Both the position numbers and the translations under genes were made by a program. From Brachybacterium equifaecis (GTDB lineage Bacteria > Actinomycetota > Actinomycetes > Actinomycetales > Dermabacteraceae), in NCBI RefSeq assembly GCF_023509525.1, contig NZ_JAKNCJ010000001.1:186001-250000 (forward strand): 64,000 nt of DNA, given 5' to 3'. The notes beneath the pieces were generated by a model. That model was not told where the DNA came from. It ran no database searches and saw only the letters and a list, made by a program, of their open reading frames with translations. Positions 27,027 through 36,033 of this stretch are shown here, in pieces; positions within the stretch are counted from its first letter, which is position 1; each line of letters opens with the position of its first letter.

Positions 27027-27890
27027 TCAGCTCATGTCGTAGGTGATGCGGCGGCCGAACCACCGCTGCTGCACGATCGTGATGACGACCAGCAGCAGGA
27101 ACAGGATCACGGCCACCGCGCTCGCGGTGCCCATGTTGAAGGAGACGAACGCCTGGTTGTAGACCAGCGAGGCGATGACCTCGGTGCGGCGGGCCGGGCC
27201 GCCCCCGGTGAGCGCGTAGATCATGTCGAACACCTGGAAGCTCGCGACCACCTGGGTCACGGCCAGGAAGAACGTGGTCGGCCGCAGGAGCGGCACCGTC
27301 ATGTGGCGCAGGATCTGCAGGGGCCCGGCGCCGTCGAGACGAGCGGCCTCGTAGATGGACTCGGGGATCTTCGACAGCCCCGCCTGGAAGAACAGCGAGA
27401 CGTACCCCACGTTCTGCCAGATGGCCACGAAGGCGACGGCGGGCAGCGCCAGCGACGGTGAGGTCAGCCACTCCACGCGCATCCCCAGCAGCGCATTCAG
27501 GGCCCCTGTCGAGGGCTGGAAGATCCACTTCCAGACCACGCCGAGCGCGAGCGGGGCGCACACCCACGGGATCACCACGAGCACGCGCACGATCCCCGAT
27601 CCGGGCAGCGCCCGGTTCAGCTGCGTGGCGAGCACCAGGCCCAGCCCGAGCGAGAGGGGCACGGAGATCAGGGTGAACAGGGCGGTGACCAGCAGGGAGT
27701 TCGCAAGCACTCCCCCGGTCAGCAGGCTCGCGTAGTTCTCCAGGCCCACGAACTCGCGGGTCCCGATGAGGTCCCAGCGGTACAGGGACACAACGAACGC
27801 GAGGAGCACCGGCAGCAGGATGAAGGCGGTCACGCCGATCAGGCTGGGCGCGATGAGCAGCCAGGCGACGAGGGGACTACGGGGGCGCAT
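27027..27890 (-). CDS. Sugar ABC transporter permease (MalF type)
   Basis: A 287-residue permease with six membrane helices and an EAA loop (IPESIYEAARLDGAGPLQIL) about two thirds along. It is the first gene of the operon. The ATG at 27890 is chosen because GGAG precedes it and the first helix follows at once (LVAWLLIAPSLIG); upstream in-frame codons are low-complexity. No dedicated LacI/ROK regulator is adjacent. Confidence 0.92.
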   Translation of the reverse strand: MRPRSPLVAWLLIAPSLIGVTAFILLPVLLAFVVSLYRWDLIGTREFVGLENYASLLTGGVLANSLLVTALFTLISVPLSLGLGLVLATQLNRALPGSGIVRVLVVIPWVCAPLALGVVWKWIFQPSTGALNALLGMRVEWLTSPSLALPAVAFVAIWQNVGYVSLFFQAGLSKIPESIYEAARLDGAGPLQILRHMTVPLLRPTTFFLAVTQVVASFQVFDMIYALTGGGPARRTEVIASLVYNQAFVSFNMGTASAVAVILFLLLVVITIVQQRWFGRRITYDMS

Positions 27891-27985
27891 CGCTCCAGTA
27901 TCCCCCCGGGCAGCGGTGCCTCCCGCCCCCGCGCGCCGCTGCGCCCGCGGGCGCAGCGCTGCCGCGCGCACGCCGTCCGGATGCG

Positions 27986-28022
27986 CCGACGGGCCCCGTC
28001 CGCTGGGGACGGGGCCCGTCGG
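27986..28022 (-). terminator. Strong hairpin after ettA
   Basis: A perfect 16-bp inverted repeat, arms 27986-28001 and 28007-28022, with a 5-base loop, starting 29 bases past the ettA stop. There is no U-tract. It lies between ettA and the sugar importer operon, both leftward, so it would prevent read-through into the importer. Confidence 0.75.
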
Positions 28023-28051
28023 CCCGAAGCGCTGCGGGGCAGCGCCCGCGC

Positions 28052-29734
<1,683 letters not shown>

Positions 29735-29867
29735 TGCAGCTCCCATGCATGTCGTCTTCGAGGCGCGGCCTCACGGCGCGCGCACGATTCCCACCCTACC
29801 GGCGGGCCGCCCGGCGGGTCAGGGCGCGGGCGGGCAATGAGGGCAGAGACTCAGTGCACTGCGGCGA

Positions 29868-30578
29868 TCAGTCCAGCGGCACGCCCCGGGCCCGCAGCAC
29901 ACGACGCGCGATCTGCGCCCCGTGCTCGGGGGCGTCGCCCTCGGCCGGGGGCTGCTCGCCGTTGCGGGGCCACAGGTGCGCATCGATGCCCAGCGCGCGG
30001 GCCGCCTCGATGTTGTCGGCGCGGTCGTCGAAGAAGATCACGTCGCCGGGGCGGGAGACGCCGCCGTTCTCATGGACGAGCACGTCCAGGAGGATCCGGT
30101 AGATCTCCGCGTCGGGCTTCGCCACCCCCTCCTCCCCCGAGATGATCGCGAAGGAGAACGCCTCGAACCAGTCGGCCCGGCGCACCGCCTCACCGAAGGC
30201 GATGGAGGCGTTGGACAGCAGCACCAGGCGCACTCCGTTGCGGGCGAGGTCGTGGAGCAGCTCGCGCGCGGCGGGGTCGAGCTTCAGGAAGTAGCGGTCG
30301 TCGGCGATCTGCAGCTCCCGCGCCTCCTCGGGGCTGAGCGAGTCGATGCCAGCGGCGGCAGCGACGCGGCCCCAGTACTCCTCCGGGCTCAGCTGCCCGA
30401 GGTCGTAGCCGGGCCGGTGCTCCCACAGCGCCTCGCGCACGGCCGTCTCCTCGCCCCCGGTGAGGGCCTGGACGTCGGGGACGGGGTCATGGCCGGCGCT
30501 CAGCACGCCGCCGAAGTCGAGGACGACGGTGAGGCGCTTCGGATCGGCGACGGCGGGGCCGCGGCGCTTCTTGCTCAC
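29868..30578 (-). CDS. HAD-family hydrolase
   Basis: A 236-residue HAD subfamily IA phosphatase-like protein. Motif I is VVLDFGGVL (nucleophile Asp), motif II LLSNAS, motif III Lys in KPDAEIY, and motif IV FFDDRADNI. A helical cap lies between motifs I and II. The usual acid/base Asp two residues after the nucleophile is Gly, as in several FMN-phosphatase or epoxide-hydrolase-N-like members, so activity may differ. The start is GTG with GAAGGAG upstream. Substrate unknown. Confidence 0.87.
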   Translation of the reverse strand: MSKKRRGPAVADPKRLTVVLDFGGVLSAGHDPVPDVQALTGGEETAVREALWEHRPGYDLGQLSPEEYWGRVAAAAGIDSLSPEEARELQIADDRYFLKLDPAARELLHDLARNGVRLVLLSNASIAFGEAVRRADWFEAFSFAIISGEEGVAKPDAEIYRILLDVLVHENGGVSRPGDVIFFDDRADNIEAARALGIDAHLWPRNGEQPPAEGDAPEHGAQIARRVLRARGVPLD

Positions 30579-30653
30579 GGGGACTCCTTCTCGAGCGGGT
30601 GGCTGATTCTTCGGGCGGGTGCGGCAAGGCGGGGTGGCGGGGCGGCGGGGCGA

Positions 30654-31742
30654 TCAGCCGCAGGTCGGCAGGGCGGAGACGTCTCCGCCCTCGCCGATGG
30701 TCTCCACGGCATGCAGGGCGCCCTCGAAGGTGTCGACGCGCACCACCTGCAGGCCGTCCGGGATGCGGCCGACGACCTGCTCGCAGTTCCCGCCGGGAGC
30801 GAGGAAGTACTCGGCGCCCTTCTCGCGCGCGCCCACCATCTTCTGACGGATCCCGCCGATGGGGCCGACGGCGCCGTCCTCGTCGATCGTGCCGGTCCCG
30901 GCGATCTCGGCGCCGCCCGTGAGCGCGCCGGGGGTGAGCTCGTCGTAGACGCTGAGCGCGAACATGGTGCCGGCGCTCGGACCGCCGACCTCGCCGACGG
31001 CCAGGTGCACCTCGAAGGGGAACACGTGGCCGGTGGCCAACACGATGCCGAGCCGCGGCACGCCGTCGCGCATCTCGGGGGTCACCGCGATCTCCTGCTC
31101 CGCGCCGTCGCGGCGGACCGTGAGGCGGACGTCCTGCCCCGCCGGGGTGGCTGCGGTGAGCGCCTGGAAGCCTGCGGGATCCGCGGCGGCGCTGCCGTTG
31201 ACGGTGAGGAGCTCGTCTCCTGCCTCGAGGAGCCCGTCGGCCGGAGCGCCCGTCTCGACGCCGGCGATGAGGACGGCGTCGGTGTAGGGGATCCCGAGCT
31301 CCTCGAGGGCCACGGCGACGGCGCCCTGCTGCGAGGTGCTCATCTGCACGCTGGTCTGCAGGGTGGTCTCGTCCTTCGTCTGCTGCGCGGGGAAGACCAC
31401 CTCGCGCGGCATCACGGCCTGGCTGCGATCGAGCCAAGCGCCGATCACCTCCAGGGGCGTGACCGTGTAGCCGGGGCCGCCGTCGACCGCGACGGTCGTC
31501 ATCATCAGCGCGCCGTCAGTCGGGTAGGTCTCGCGGCCCTCGATCTGCAGGATCTTCTCGCCCTCGTACTCGCCGAGGACGTCGATCGCGGGGCCGGGCC
31601 GCTCGATCACGTACGGCACGGGCAGGAGCATGGCGCCCAGCAGCATCGCGCACAGCAGCGCGAGCGTCGCCATCGCGAGTCGGGGGCGGGCGAGCGCGCT
31701 GCCCGCTCGGGCGAGGCGGCGGGGGGCGCGGAAGGAGCTCAC
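30654..31742 (-). CDS. PDZ/Lon-like membrane-anchored protease (YlbL/Rv3194c type)
   Basis: A 362-residue protein with a signal-anchor helix (ATLALLCAMLLGAMLLPVPYV), a PDZ domain (ETGAPADGLLEAGDELLTVNG) and a C-terminal S16 Lon-like proteolytic domain. The catalytic Ser lies in GGPSAGTMFALSVYDE and the Lys in GAVGPIGGIRQKMVGA, giving a Ser-Lys dyad. The active site should face outside. The start is a GTG at 31742. It is divergent from the DUF2342 metalloprotease gene, the same arrangement as the mycobacterial locus. Confidence 0.9.
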   Translation of the reverse strand: MSSFRAPRRLARAGSALARPRLAMATLALLCAMLLGAMLLPVPYVIERPGPAIDVLGEYEGEKILQIEGRETYPTDGALMMTTVAVDGGPGYTVTPLEVIGAWLDRSQAVMPREVVFPAQQTKDETTLQTSVQMSTSQQGAVAVALEELGIPYTDAVLIAGVETGAPADGLLEAGDELLTVNGSAAADPAGFQALTAATPAGQDVRLTVRRDGAEQEIAVTPEMRDGVPRLGIVLATGHVFPFEVHLAVGEVGGPSAGTMFALSVYDELTPGALTGGAEIAGTGTIDEDGAVGPIGGIRQKMVGAREKGAEYFLAPGGNCEQVVGRIPDGLQVVRVDTFEGALHAVETIGEGGDVSALPTCG

Positions 31743-31895
31743 CTCGCCATTGTGCCGCGCTCCGGCTCCCAGGGGCGCACAGACATACCGGGGCGTGCGC
31801 ACAGTCGGGTCCAGGTCACGCTCGCTACCCTGGCCCCATCCAGCGACGACGACCGTGCGGCGAGAGCGCCTGCGCTGCCCCACCAGGAGGTGCCC

Positions 31896-33413
31896 ATGAG
31901 CCAGGACCCGATCTCCCGCAGCGGCGGAGGGGACGAGGAGGCGCTGCGGCGCTTCCTCGAGGAGACGTTCGGCGGGGCGCTGCCGCCGGAGGCGCTCGAG
32001 GGAGTGGACCTCTCCGAGCTCGCCAAGCACGCGAATCTCCCCACCGATCCGGCGATGCTCAAGGCCGCCGCCGCGCAGATGCAGCACATGTTCGCCGCCC
32101 AGGACGACGGCCCGGTGAACTGGACCCTCGCCCAGGACCTCGCGCGGCGCACCGCGCAGGGCGCTGTGCAGATCCCCGGCGCCCCGGCCCCCGAGGGCAC
32201 CCCGGGCGATCCGAACCCTTCCGAGCAGCAGGTGCGCGAGCTACGCGACGCGGCGAACATCGCCGCCCTGTGGCTCGCCGACGCGATCGACCTGGACCTG
32301 CCCGCCCAGGACCTCGAGGTCTGGAGCCGCGGCACCTGGCTTCACCGCACGCTCCCCCGCTGGCAGTCCACCGTGGAGCCCGTGGCGAAGTACATGGCCA
32401 GTGCGATCGGCGATGCCATCGGCGCGCAGCTGCGCCAGGCGGACATGGCCCTGCCGGGTGACCCGGCCGCGATGATGGAGCGGATGGGCGGCACCATGTT
32501 CGGCGTCCAGTTCGGCCATGCCATCGGCTCCCTCGCGCGCGAGGTCACCGGCACCACCGACCTCTCGCTCCCCCTCGGCCCCGAGGGCCGCCCGGCCCTC
32601 GTCGCCGCGAACGTGCAGGACCTGATCGCGCAGCACGATCTCGACGCCCCGGCCGCGCGCATCTTCCTCGCCGCGCGCGAGCTCGCCCACACCACGCTCT
32701 TCGCGCGCGCCCCGTGGCTGGGCCGGGCGCTGTTCTCGGCGATCGAGGACTATGCCCGCGGCATCACCCTGGACCTCGACGCCCTGGACGAGATGGTGCG
32801 CGACATCGACCTGTCCGACCCGGCCGCCATGCAGGCGCGCCGGCCCGAGGAGATGTTCCGCTTCACCCGCCGGGCCTCGCAGGAGCGCGCCCTCCAGGAG
32901 CTCTCCACGACGCTGGCCCTGGTGGAGGCGTGGGTGGACCACGTGACCACCCAGGCGCTCACCGGGAAGCTTCCCCAGCTCGAGGCGCTGCGCGAGGTGC
33001 TGCGGCGCCGCCGCGCGAGCGGATCCCCGGCCGAGGAGATGCTCTCGCGGACCGTCGGCATCGAGCTGCGCCCCCGGCGCGTGCGCGAGGCGCTCGCGTG
33101 GTGGGACAGCGTGCTCGCGACCGAGGGCGTCGCGGGCCGCGAGGCCAAGTGGGCCCACCCCGATCTCCTGCCGAGCCTCGAGGTGCTCACCGGGACCCCG
33201 CAGGCGCCGCGGCCCGACGCGGCACCGGTCGCAGGAGCCCCTGCCGCGGAGCCCGGTTCCGGTGAGGAGCCGGGCGCCGAGAGCGAGGGCGCTGCGGGGA
33301 AGGACGACCTGGAGGGCATGGTGCTCCCTGCGGACTTCGACGCCGAGCTCGCCCGCCTGCTGGATGAGGCCGGCGAGGGCGATGCAGGTTCCGATGGCGA
33401 CTCCCGCTCCTGA
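31896..33413 (+). CDS. DUF2342 zincin-like metalloprotease family protein
   Basis: A 505-residue actinobacterial DUF2342 protein. The zincin-like region is RIFLAARELAHTTLFARAPWL with a His ligand and flanking Glu, in the position where the family has an E-x-x-H type helix. The N terminus is acidic and the C terminus is Ala/Gly/Glu-rich and probably disordered. Its place next to the PDZ/Lon-like protease matches M. tuberculosis Rv3195. Substrates are unknown. Confidence 0.85.
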   Translation: MSQDPISRSGGGDEEALRRFLEETFGGALPPEALEGVDLSELAKHANLPTDPAMLKAAAAQMQHMFAAQDDGPVNWTLAQDLARRTAQGAVQIPGAPAPEGTPGDPNPSEQQVRELRDAANIAALWLADAIDLDLPAQDLEVWSRGTWLHRTLPRWQSTVEPVAKYMASAIGDAIGAQLRQADMALPGDPAAMMERMGGTMFGVQFGHAIGSLAREVTGTTDLSLPLGPEGRPALVAANVQDLIAQHDLDAPAARIFLAARELAHTTLFARAPWLGRALFSAIEDYARGITLDLDALDEMVRDIDLSDPAAMQARRPEEMFRFTRRASQERALQELSTTLALVEAWVDHVTTQALTGKLPQLEALREVLRRRRASGSPAEEMLSRTVGIELRPRRVREALAWWDSVLATEGVAGREAKWAHPDLLPSLEVLTGTPQAPRPDAAPVAGAPAAEPGSGEEPGAESEGAAGKDDLEGMVLPADFDAELARLLDEAGEGDAGSDGDSRS

Positions 33414-33978
33414 GGCGCTGGCGCGGCGCGCGGCCGAGGAGCTGCGCGCCGCGACCGGTCCCGGCATCGACCCGGAGATCCGGGAGGACTATCTGCGACT
33501 GCTCCGCGCCGCGCCGAGCGCGCTCCTGCGCGAGGGCGCGGCCCGCGACCACGAGGGCGGGAAGCTGCACTTGACCGTCAGCGCCGTGATCCTCGACGAC
33601 TCGCTCGCGCGCACCGTGCTGGTCTTCCACCGGAAGGCCGGGGTCTGGGTGCAGCCCGGCGGTCACATCGAGGCGGCCGACGCCTCGCTCGAGGCCGTCG
33701 CGCGCCGGGAGGCGCTCGAGGAGACGGGCCTCGCGGATCTCGAGCGGATCGGCGACGGCCCGGCGCTCCTCATCCCCCACGGGCCGGCCGACACCTTCGG
33801 CTCCTGCGGATCGCACTGGGACGCCGTGTTCGCTCTGCGGGCCCCCGGTGCCCAGCCCGCACTGCACCCCGAGGCGGGATCGGACGCGGTGTGGGCGCCG
33901 CTGACGGATCTGCCGCCGGGCACGGCCGAGGACATCGCTCCGCTGCTCGCGGACGTGCAGGCGGCGCTGGGGATCTGA
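33394..33978 (+). CDS. NUDIX hydrolase
   Basis: A 194-residue NUDIX protein, likely a nucleotide-pyrophosphate hydrolase. The Nudix helix is PGGHIEAADASLEAV followed by REALEETGL, with the REx2EE core complete. The start is ambiguous: ATG 33394 (AGG upstream) or in-frame ATG 33382. Either overlaps the end of the DUF2342 gene in another frame, so the two are probably coupled. Confidence 0.87.
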   Translation: MATPAPEALARRAAEELRAATGPGIDPEIREDYLRLLRAAPSALLREGAARDHEGGKLHLTVSAVILDDSLARTVLVFHRKAGVWVQPGGHIEAADASLEAVARREALEETGLADLERIGDGPALLIPHGPADTFGSCGSHWDAVFALRAPGAQPALHPEAGSDAVWAPLTDLPPGTAEDIAPLLADVQAALGI

Positions 33979-34040
33979 GGCGAGCCCGCTCTCGGCGAGG
34001 GGGTCCGACGGGGGCCAGCAGCGGCTCGGGGCTCTGGGCT

Positions 34041-34661
34041 CTACGCGCCCGTCGCGGCACCATCACCTGCGTCCTGCGCCTCGGACTGCTCGCCGTCGAT
34101 GTCGCCGCCCTGCCATCCGTGCTGGACGGCGAAGCTGACGCCGTCGAGGAAGCCGCGGGCGCTCTCCGTGCGGGGATAGCGGGCCACGAGCGCCCAGAAC
34201 TCCGGGCCGTGGCCGTCGATCAGCAGATGCGCGAGCTCGTGCACGAGCACGTACTCGAGCACATGCACGGGCATCGACCGCAGCCTCTGCGAGAGGCGGA
34301 TCTGGCCGGTCGAGGGCGTGCAGGAGCCCCATCGGTGCTGCTGACGGGCGGACCAGCTCACGGAGACCGGCTGGGCGCGGCCCTCGAGGTGCGCCTGCGA
34401 GAGGCGCCGCGCCATGCGCAGCAGCTCGTCATCGCCGGCGCGCGCAGGGGTGCGGGACTCCTCGCTGCTGCGCAGCTGCGCGACCATGCGCACGGCCCAG
34501 TCGCGCTCCTGGCGGCGGGTGAACCGCGCGGGCACCGCGAGGACGATGTCGCCCTCGCGGCGCGAGATCGACACCGTGCGCGTGCGCCGCGCGGACCGGC
34601 GCACGAGGATGCGCTCGCCGGAGGGGCCGGTGATGCCGTCGAGAAGGTGAAGTTCCGCCAC
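34041..34661 (-). CDS. YgjP-like (DUF45) zinc metallopeptidase
   Basis: A 206-residue M48-like protein. The DUF45 signature QQHRWGSCTP is followed by the zinc site HELAHLLIDGHGPEFW: two His and the catalytic Glu in HExxH plus a downstream His. The C-terminal tail is acidic and Ala/Gly-rich. The start is GTG. It is convergent with the NUDIX gene; no terminator is obvious in the 62-base gap. Confidence 0.87.
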   Translation of the reverse strand: MAELHLLDGITGPSGERILVRRSARRTRTVSISRREGDIVLAVPARFTRRQERDWAVRMVAQLRSSEESRTPARAGDDELLRMARRLSQAHLEGRAQPVSVSWSARQQHRWGSCTPSTGQIRLSQRLRSMPVHVLEYVLVHELAHLLIDGHGPEFWALVARYPRTESARGFLDGVSFAVQHGWQGGDIDGEQSEAQDAGDGAATGA

Positions 34662-34761
34662 ACAGCCAGGGTCTCAGAAAAAATCTTCGGCGAATTCCCT
34701 GTCCCCATCTGTGCACGACGAGTGCGCCGGTCATGAGGACGCCGTCCGGATCCCCTCCCCG

Positions 34762-34824
34762 CTGTCCACAGCGGGACGGGGCCTGGTCCCCACGGCATCC
34801 ACAGCATTCCGGGGGTTATCCACA
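34762..34824 (+). promoter_or_regulatory. Cluster of three DnaA-box-like sites
   Basis: Three same-strand 9-mers: CTGTCCACA (34762-34770, one mismatch to TTGTCCACA), GCATCCACA (34795-34803, two mismatches to TTATCCACA) and a perfect TTATCCACA (34816-34824). The starts are 33 and 21 bases apart. dnaA is not nearby, so this is not oriC by context; it may titrate DnaA or tie the downstream promoter to replication. Confidence 0.5.
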
Positions 34825-34844
34825 GCTCGGGCACCCCCGCCGCT

Positions 34845-34874
34845 TTGACCCCGGCCCGCTCCCGGCACTACGTT
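34845..34874 (+). promoter_or_regulatory. Candidate promoter ahead of the hairpin RNA
   Basis: TTGACC (34845-34850), an 18-base spacer, then TACGTT (34869-34874). The expected start of transcription falls in the left arm of the long hairpin. It lies 20 bases downstream of the perfect DnaA box. Confidence 0.4.
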
Positions 34875-34962
34875 CGAGTCGTGTGGAGCCCCGGGATAAC
34901 GGGCGCGGTGCGTACGGGGAAGGTGCGCAGTGCGCTGATGGTCCCCGGGGCTCCACGACTCG
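34875..34962 (+). ncRNA. Candidate structured small RNA or leader hairpin
   Basis: Arms 34875-34895 and 34944-34962 pair over 19 base pairs with one 2-base bulge, closing a 48-base apical region that is itself G/C-rich with GCGC repeats. It sits behind a promoter-like pair and is followed by a smaller CCTGC/GCAGG hairpin (about 34970-34990). It does not match the conserved apical loop of SRP RNA, nor RNase P, tmRNA or 6C RNA. It may be an unclassified small RNA or the start of the DUF5679 leader. Confidence 0.35.
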
Positions 34963-35127
34963 TCTGAGGGCCTGCCTCGGGGCGCAGGGGCGGCCGCCGT
35001 GGGAAAGCCGACTCACCGGAGATTCAGCGCCCGGCCTCACCGGCCTATACAGTGGCCTGACCGGCCCAGATTCGCCGGCCCGTGACGTGCGGCGCATTCG
35101 GTTGCTGGGCGATGTGAAGGAGTGAGC

Positions 35128-35286
35128 ATGGCTGACGAGAAGTACAGCGGAGATTTCTACTGCGTGAAGTGCCGTGAGAAGCGCGAGGCGACCGGCGATG
35201 TCGTCGTCTCCAACGAGCGTCGCATGGCCAAGGCCGTGTGCCCCGTGTGCGGCACCAAGCTGAACCGGATCCTCGGCAAGGCCTGA
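35128..35286 (+). CDS. DUF5679 small zinc-ribbon protein
   Basis: A 52-residue protein with two Cys pairs, CVKC and CPVCG, about 26 residues apart, forming a zinc ribbon, and a basic C terminus (KLNRILGKA). The family is actinobacterial and annotated DUF5679; the function is unknown. A strong ribosome site (GAAGGAG) precedes the ATG, and a terminator follows directly. Confidence 0.88.
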   Translation: MADEKYSGDFYCVKCREKREATGDVVVSNERRMAKAVCPVCGTKLNRILGKA

Positions 35287-35297
35287 TCGGATCTTCT

Positions 35298-35333
35298 GCA
35301 GGGGCGGCGCACCTTCGGGTGCGCCGCCCCTGC
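35298..35333 (+). terminator. Bidirectional terminator between DUF5679 and whiB7
   Basis: A perfect 16-bp stem (35298-35313 with 35318-35333) capped by a TTCG tetraloop in the extra-stable C(UUCG)G context. It lies between convergent genes, 12 bases after the DUF5679 stop. No U-tract. Confidence 0.85.
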
Positions 35334-35412
35334 TGTGCGCGCAGGCCCGTCACGCCCGCACGCAGGCCCGTGCGGCGCGCGAGCCGCGCCGCCTCGTCTG
35401 GCGGCACGGCGC

Positions 35413-35703
35413 TCACGCGGCGGCGGCGTCTTTGCGGGGCCGGCCCCGGCCGCGCTTGACGGCGATCACGCGGCCGTTCTCGAGGATCTCGCCGCCCCAC
35501 ACGCCCCAGGGCTCTGCGCGCCGCAGAGCGCCCTCCAGGCATTCGGCGCGCAGGGGGCACGGACCGCACAGGGACTTGGCGCTCTCGAGCTCGGCGGGGC
35601 GCTCGGAGAAGTACAGGGACGCCACCTGCGCGCTCTGGCACGGCAGGACCGGGGTCGGGTCATCGGGGACGCACGCAGGGGTGCGGATCAGGATGTCAGT
35701 CAT
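35413..35703 (-). CDS. whiB7: WhiB7 redox-sensing transcriptional regulator of intrinsic drug resistance
   Basis: A 96-residue Wbl protein. The [4Fe-4S] ligands are C22, C46, C49 and C55 (CGPCPLRAEC spacing), followed by the G-V-W-G-G turn (67-71) that binds sigma-A and a C-terminal AT-hook, GRGRPRK (85-91). The AT-hook distinguishes WhiB7 from other Wbl proteins. WhiB7 activates ribosome-protection, efflux and drug-modifying genes under translation stress and drives its own promoter. The gene is immediately downstream of uvrD2, as in mycobacteria, and is preceded by a regulated leader. Confidence 0.93.
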   Translation of the reverse strand: MTDILIRTPACVPDDPTPVLPCQSAQVASLYFSERPAELESAKSLCGPCPLRAECLEGALRRAEPWGVWGGEILENGRVIAVKRGRGRPRKDAAAA

Positions 35704-35732
35704 CGTCTCGCTGCTTCAAGATCGTCGTGGAG

Positions 35733-35845
35733 GAGAGCGGGCGCGCGCGAAGCGCTTCGCCGGGGGCGGAGCCGGGGCCAGAGGAGCGGGACGGATCCCG
35801 GTCAGATCTGGGGGGTGGGCTCCTGGGGCTGATAGCCCCGCTCTC
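35733..35845 (-). promoter_or_regulatory. Candidate whiB7 attenuator with alternative pairings
   Basis: Within the upstream ORF the RNA segment from plus 35837-35845 (GAGAGCGGG) can pair with a downstream copy from 35733-35741 (CCCGCTCTC, 9 bp, just before whiB7) or with one from 35784-35790 (CCCGCTC, 7 bp). It also abuts a local hairpin at 35825-35839 (GGGGCT-ATC-AGCCCC). These exclude each other, as expected for ribosome-controlled attenuation. Which form terminates cannot be decided by eye. Confidence 0.5.
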
Positions 35846-35924
35846 GCTGAGTCGAGGGCGCCGCAGGGAGGGCGCCGCGCTGCTGCGCGAACGGGTTCAG
35901 ACCCGAGCTGATGAGTGTGGACAT
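35802..35924 (-). CDS. whiB7 upstream ORF (leader peptide)
   Basis: A 40-codon ORF in the whiB7 leader with a perfect AGAAGGAGG ribosome site nine bases before its ATG at 35924. The peptide starts MSTLISSGLNPFAQQRG and ends EPTPQI; the stop is 98 bases before whiB7. whiB7 genes of mycobacteria and streptomycetes have leader ORFs whose translation state controls read-through, so antibiotics that stall ribosomes raise whiB7. The initiation signal is far better than that of whiB7 itself. Confidence 0.75.
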   Translation of the reverse strand: MSTLISSGLNPFAQQRGALPAAPSTQRERGYQPQEPTPQI

Positions 35925-35995
35925 TCCAGCGGCACCTCCTTCTGACTGCGCGCTCTCCGGCTGACCGGATCACGACCTGAACGATGGACAGGGCA

Positions 35996-36033
35996 AGCCT
36001 ACACGGCCCCGCGCACGGGGCAATCTATTTTTT
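35996..36033 (-). promoter_or_regulatory. WhiB7-type autoregulatory promoter
   Basis: Read on the minus strand: an A/T tract (12 bases, plus 36022-36033) directly abutting a -35 TTGCCC (plus 36018-36023), a 16-base spacer, and a -10 TAGGCT (plus 35996-36001). An A/T-rich element next to the -35 is the known WhiB7 AT-hook target. It overlaps the uvrD2 stop codon, and the spacer contains a small GCCCCG hairpin. Confidence 0.65.

Larger units (their letters stand above)
34662..35127. other. 466-base regulatory intergenic region
   Basis: No protein gene is supported here. It contains DnaA-box-like 9-mers (34762-34824), a promoter-like pair (34845-34874), a long hairpin (34875-34962) and a second promoter-like pair before the DUF5679 gene (TTCAGC 35023-35028, TATACA 35046-35051, 17-base spacer). 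A short A-rich tract (34675-34684) is unusual for this genome. Confidence 0.6.

Noticed and set aside
34762-34824. DnaA boxes as the chromosomal origin
   Set aside because: No dnaA, dnaN, recF, gyrB or rpmH nearby and only three sites; an origin in actinobacteria has many more.
34875-34962. Hairpin as SRP, 6C or tmRNA
   Set aside because: It lacks the SRP apical GGAA/AGCAG set, the C-rich loops of 6C and the tRNA-like ends of tmRNA.
35747-35760. GCGAAGC/GCTTCGC palindrome as the whiB7 terminator
   Set aside because: With a 4-base loop only 5 pairs remain and there is no U-tract; it could help an attenuator but is not enough by itself.
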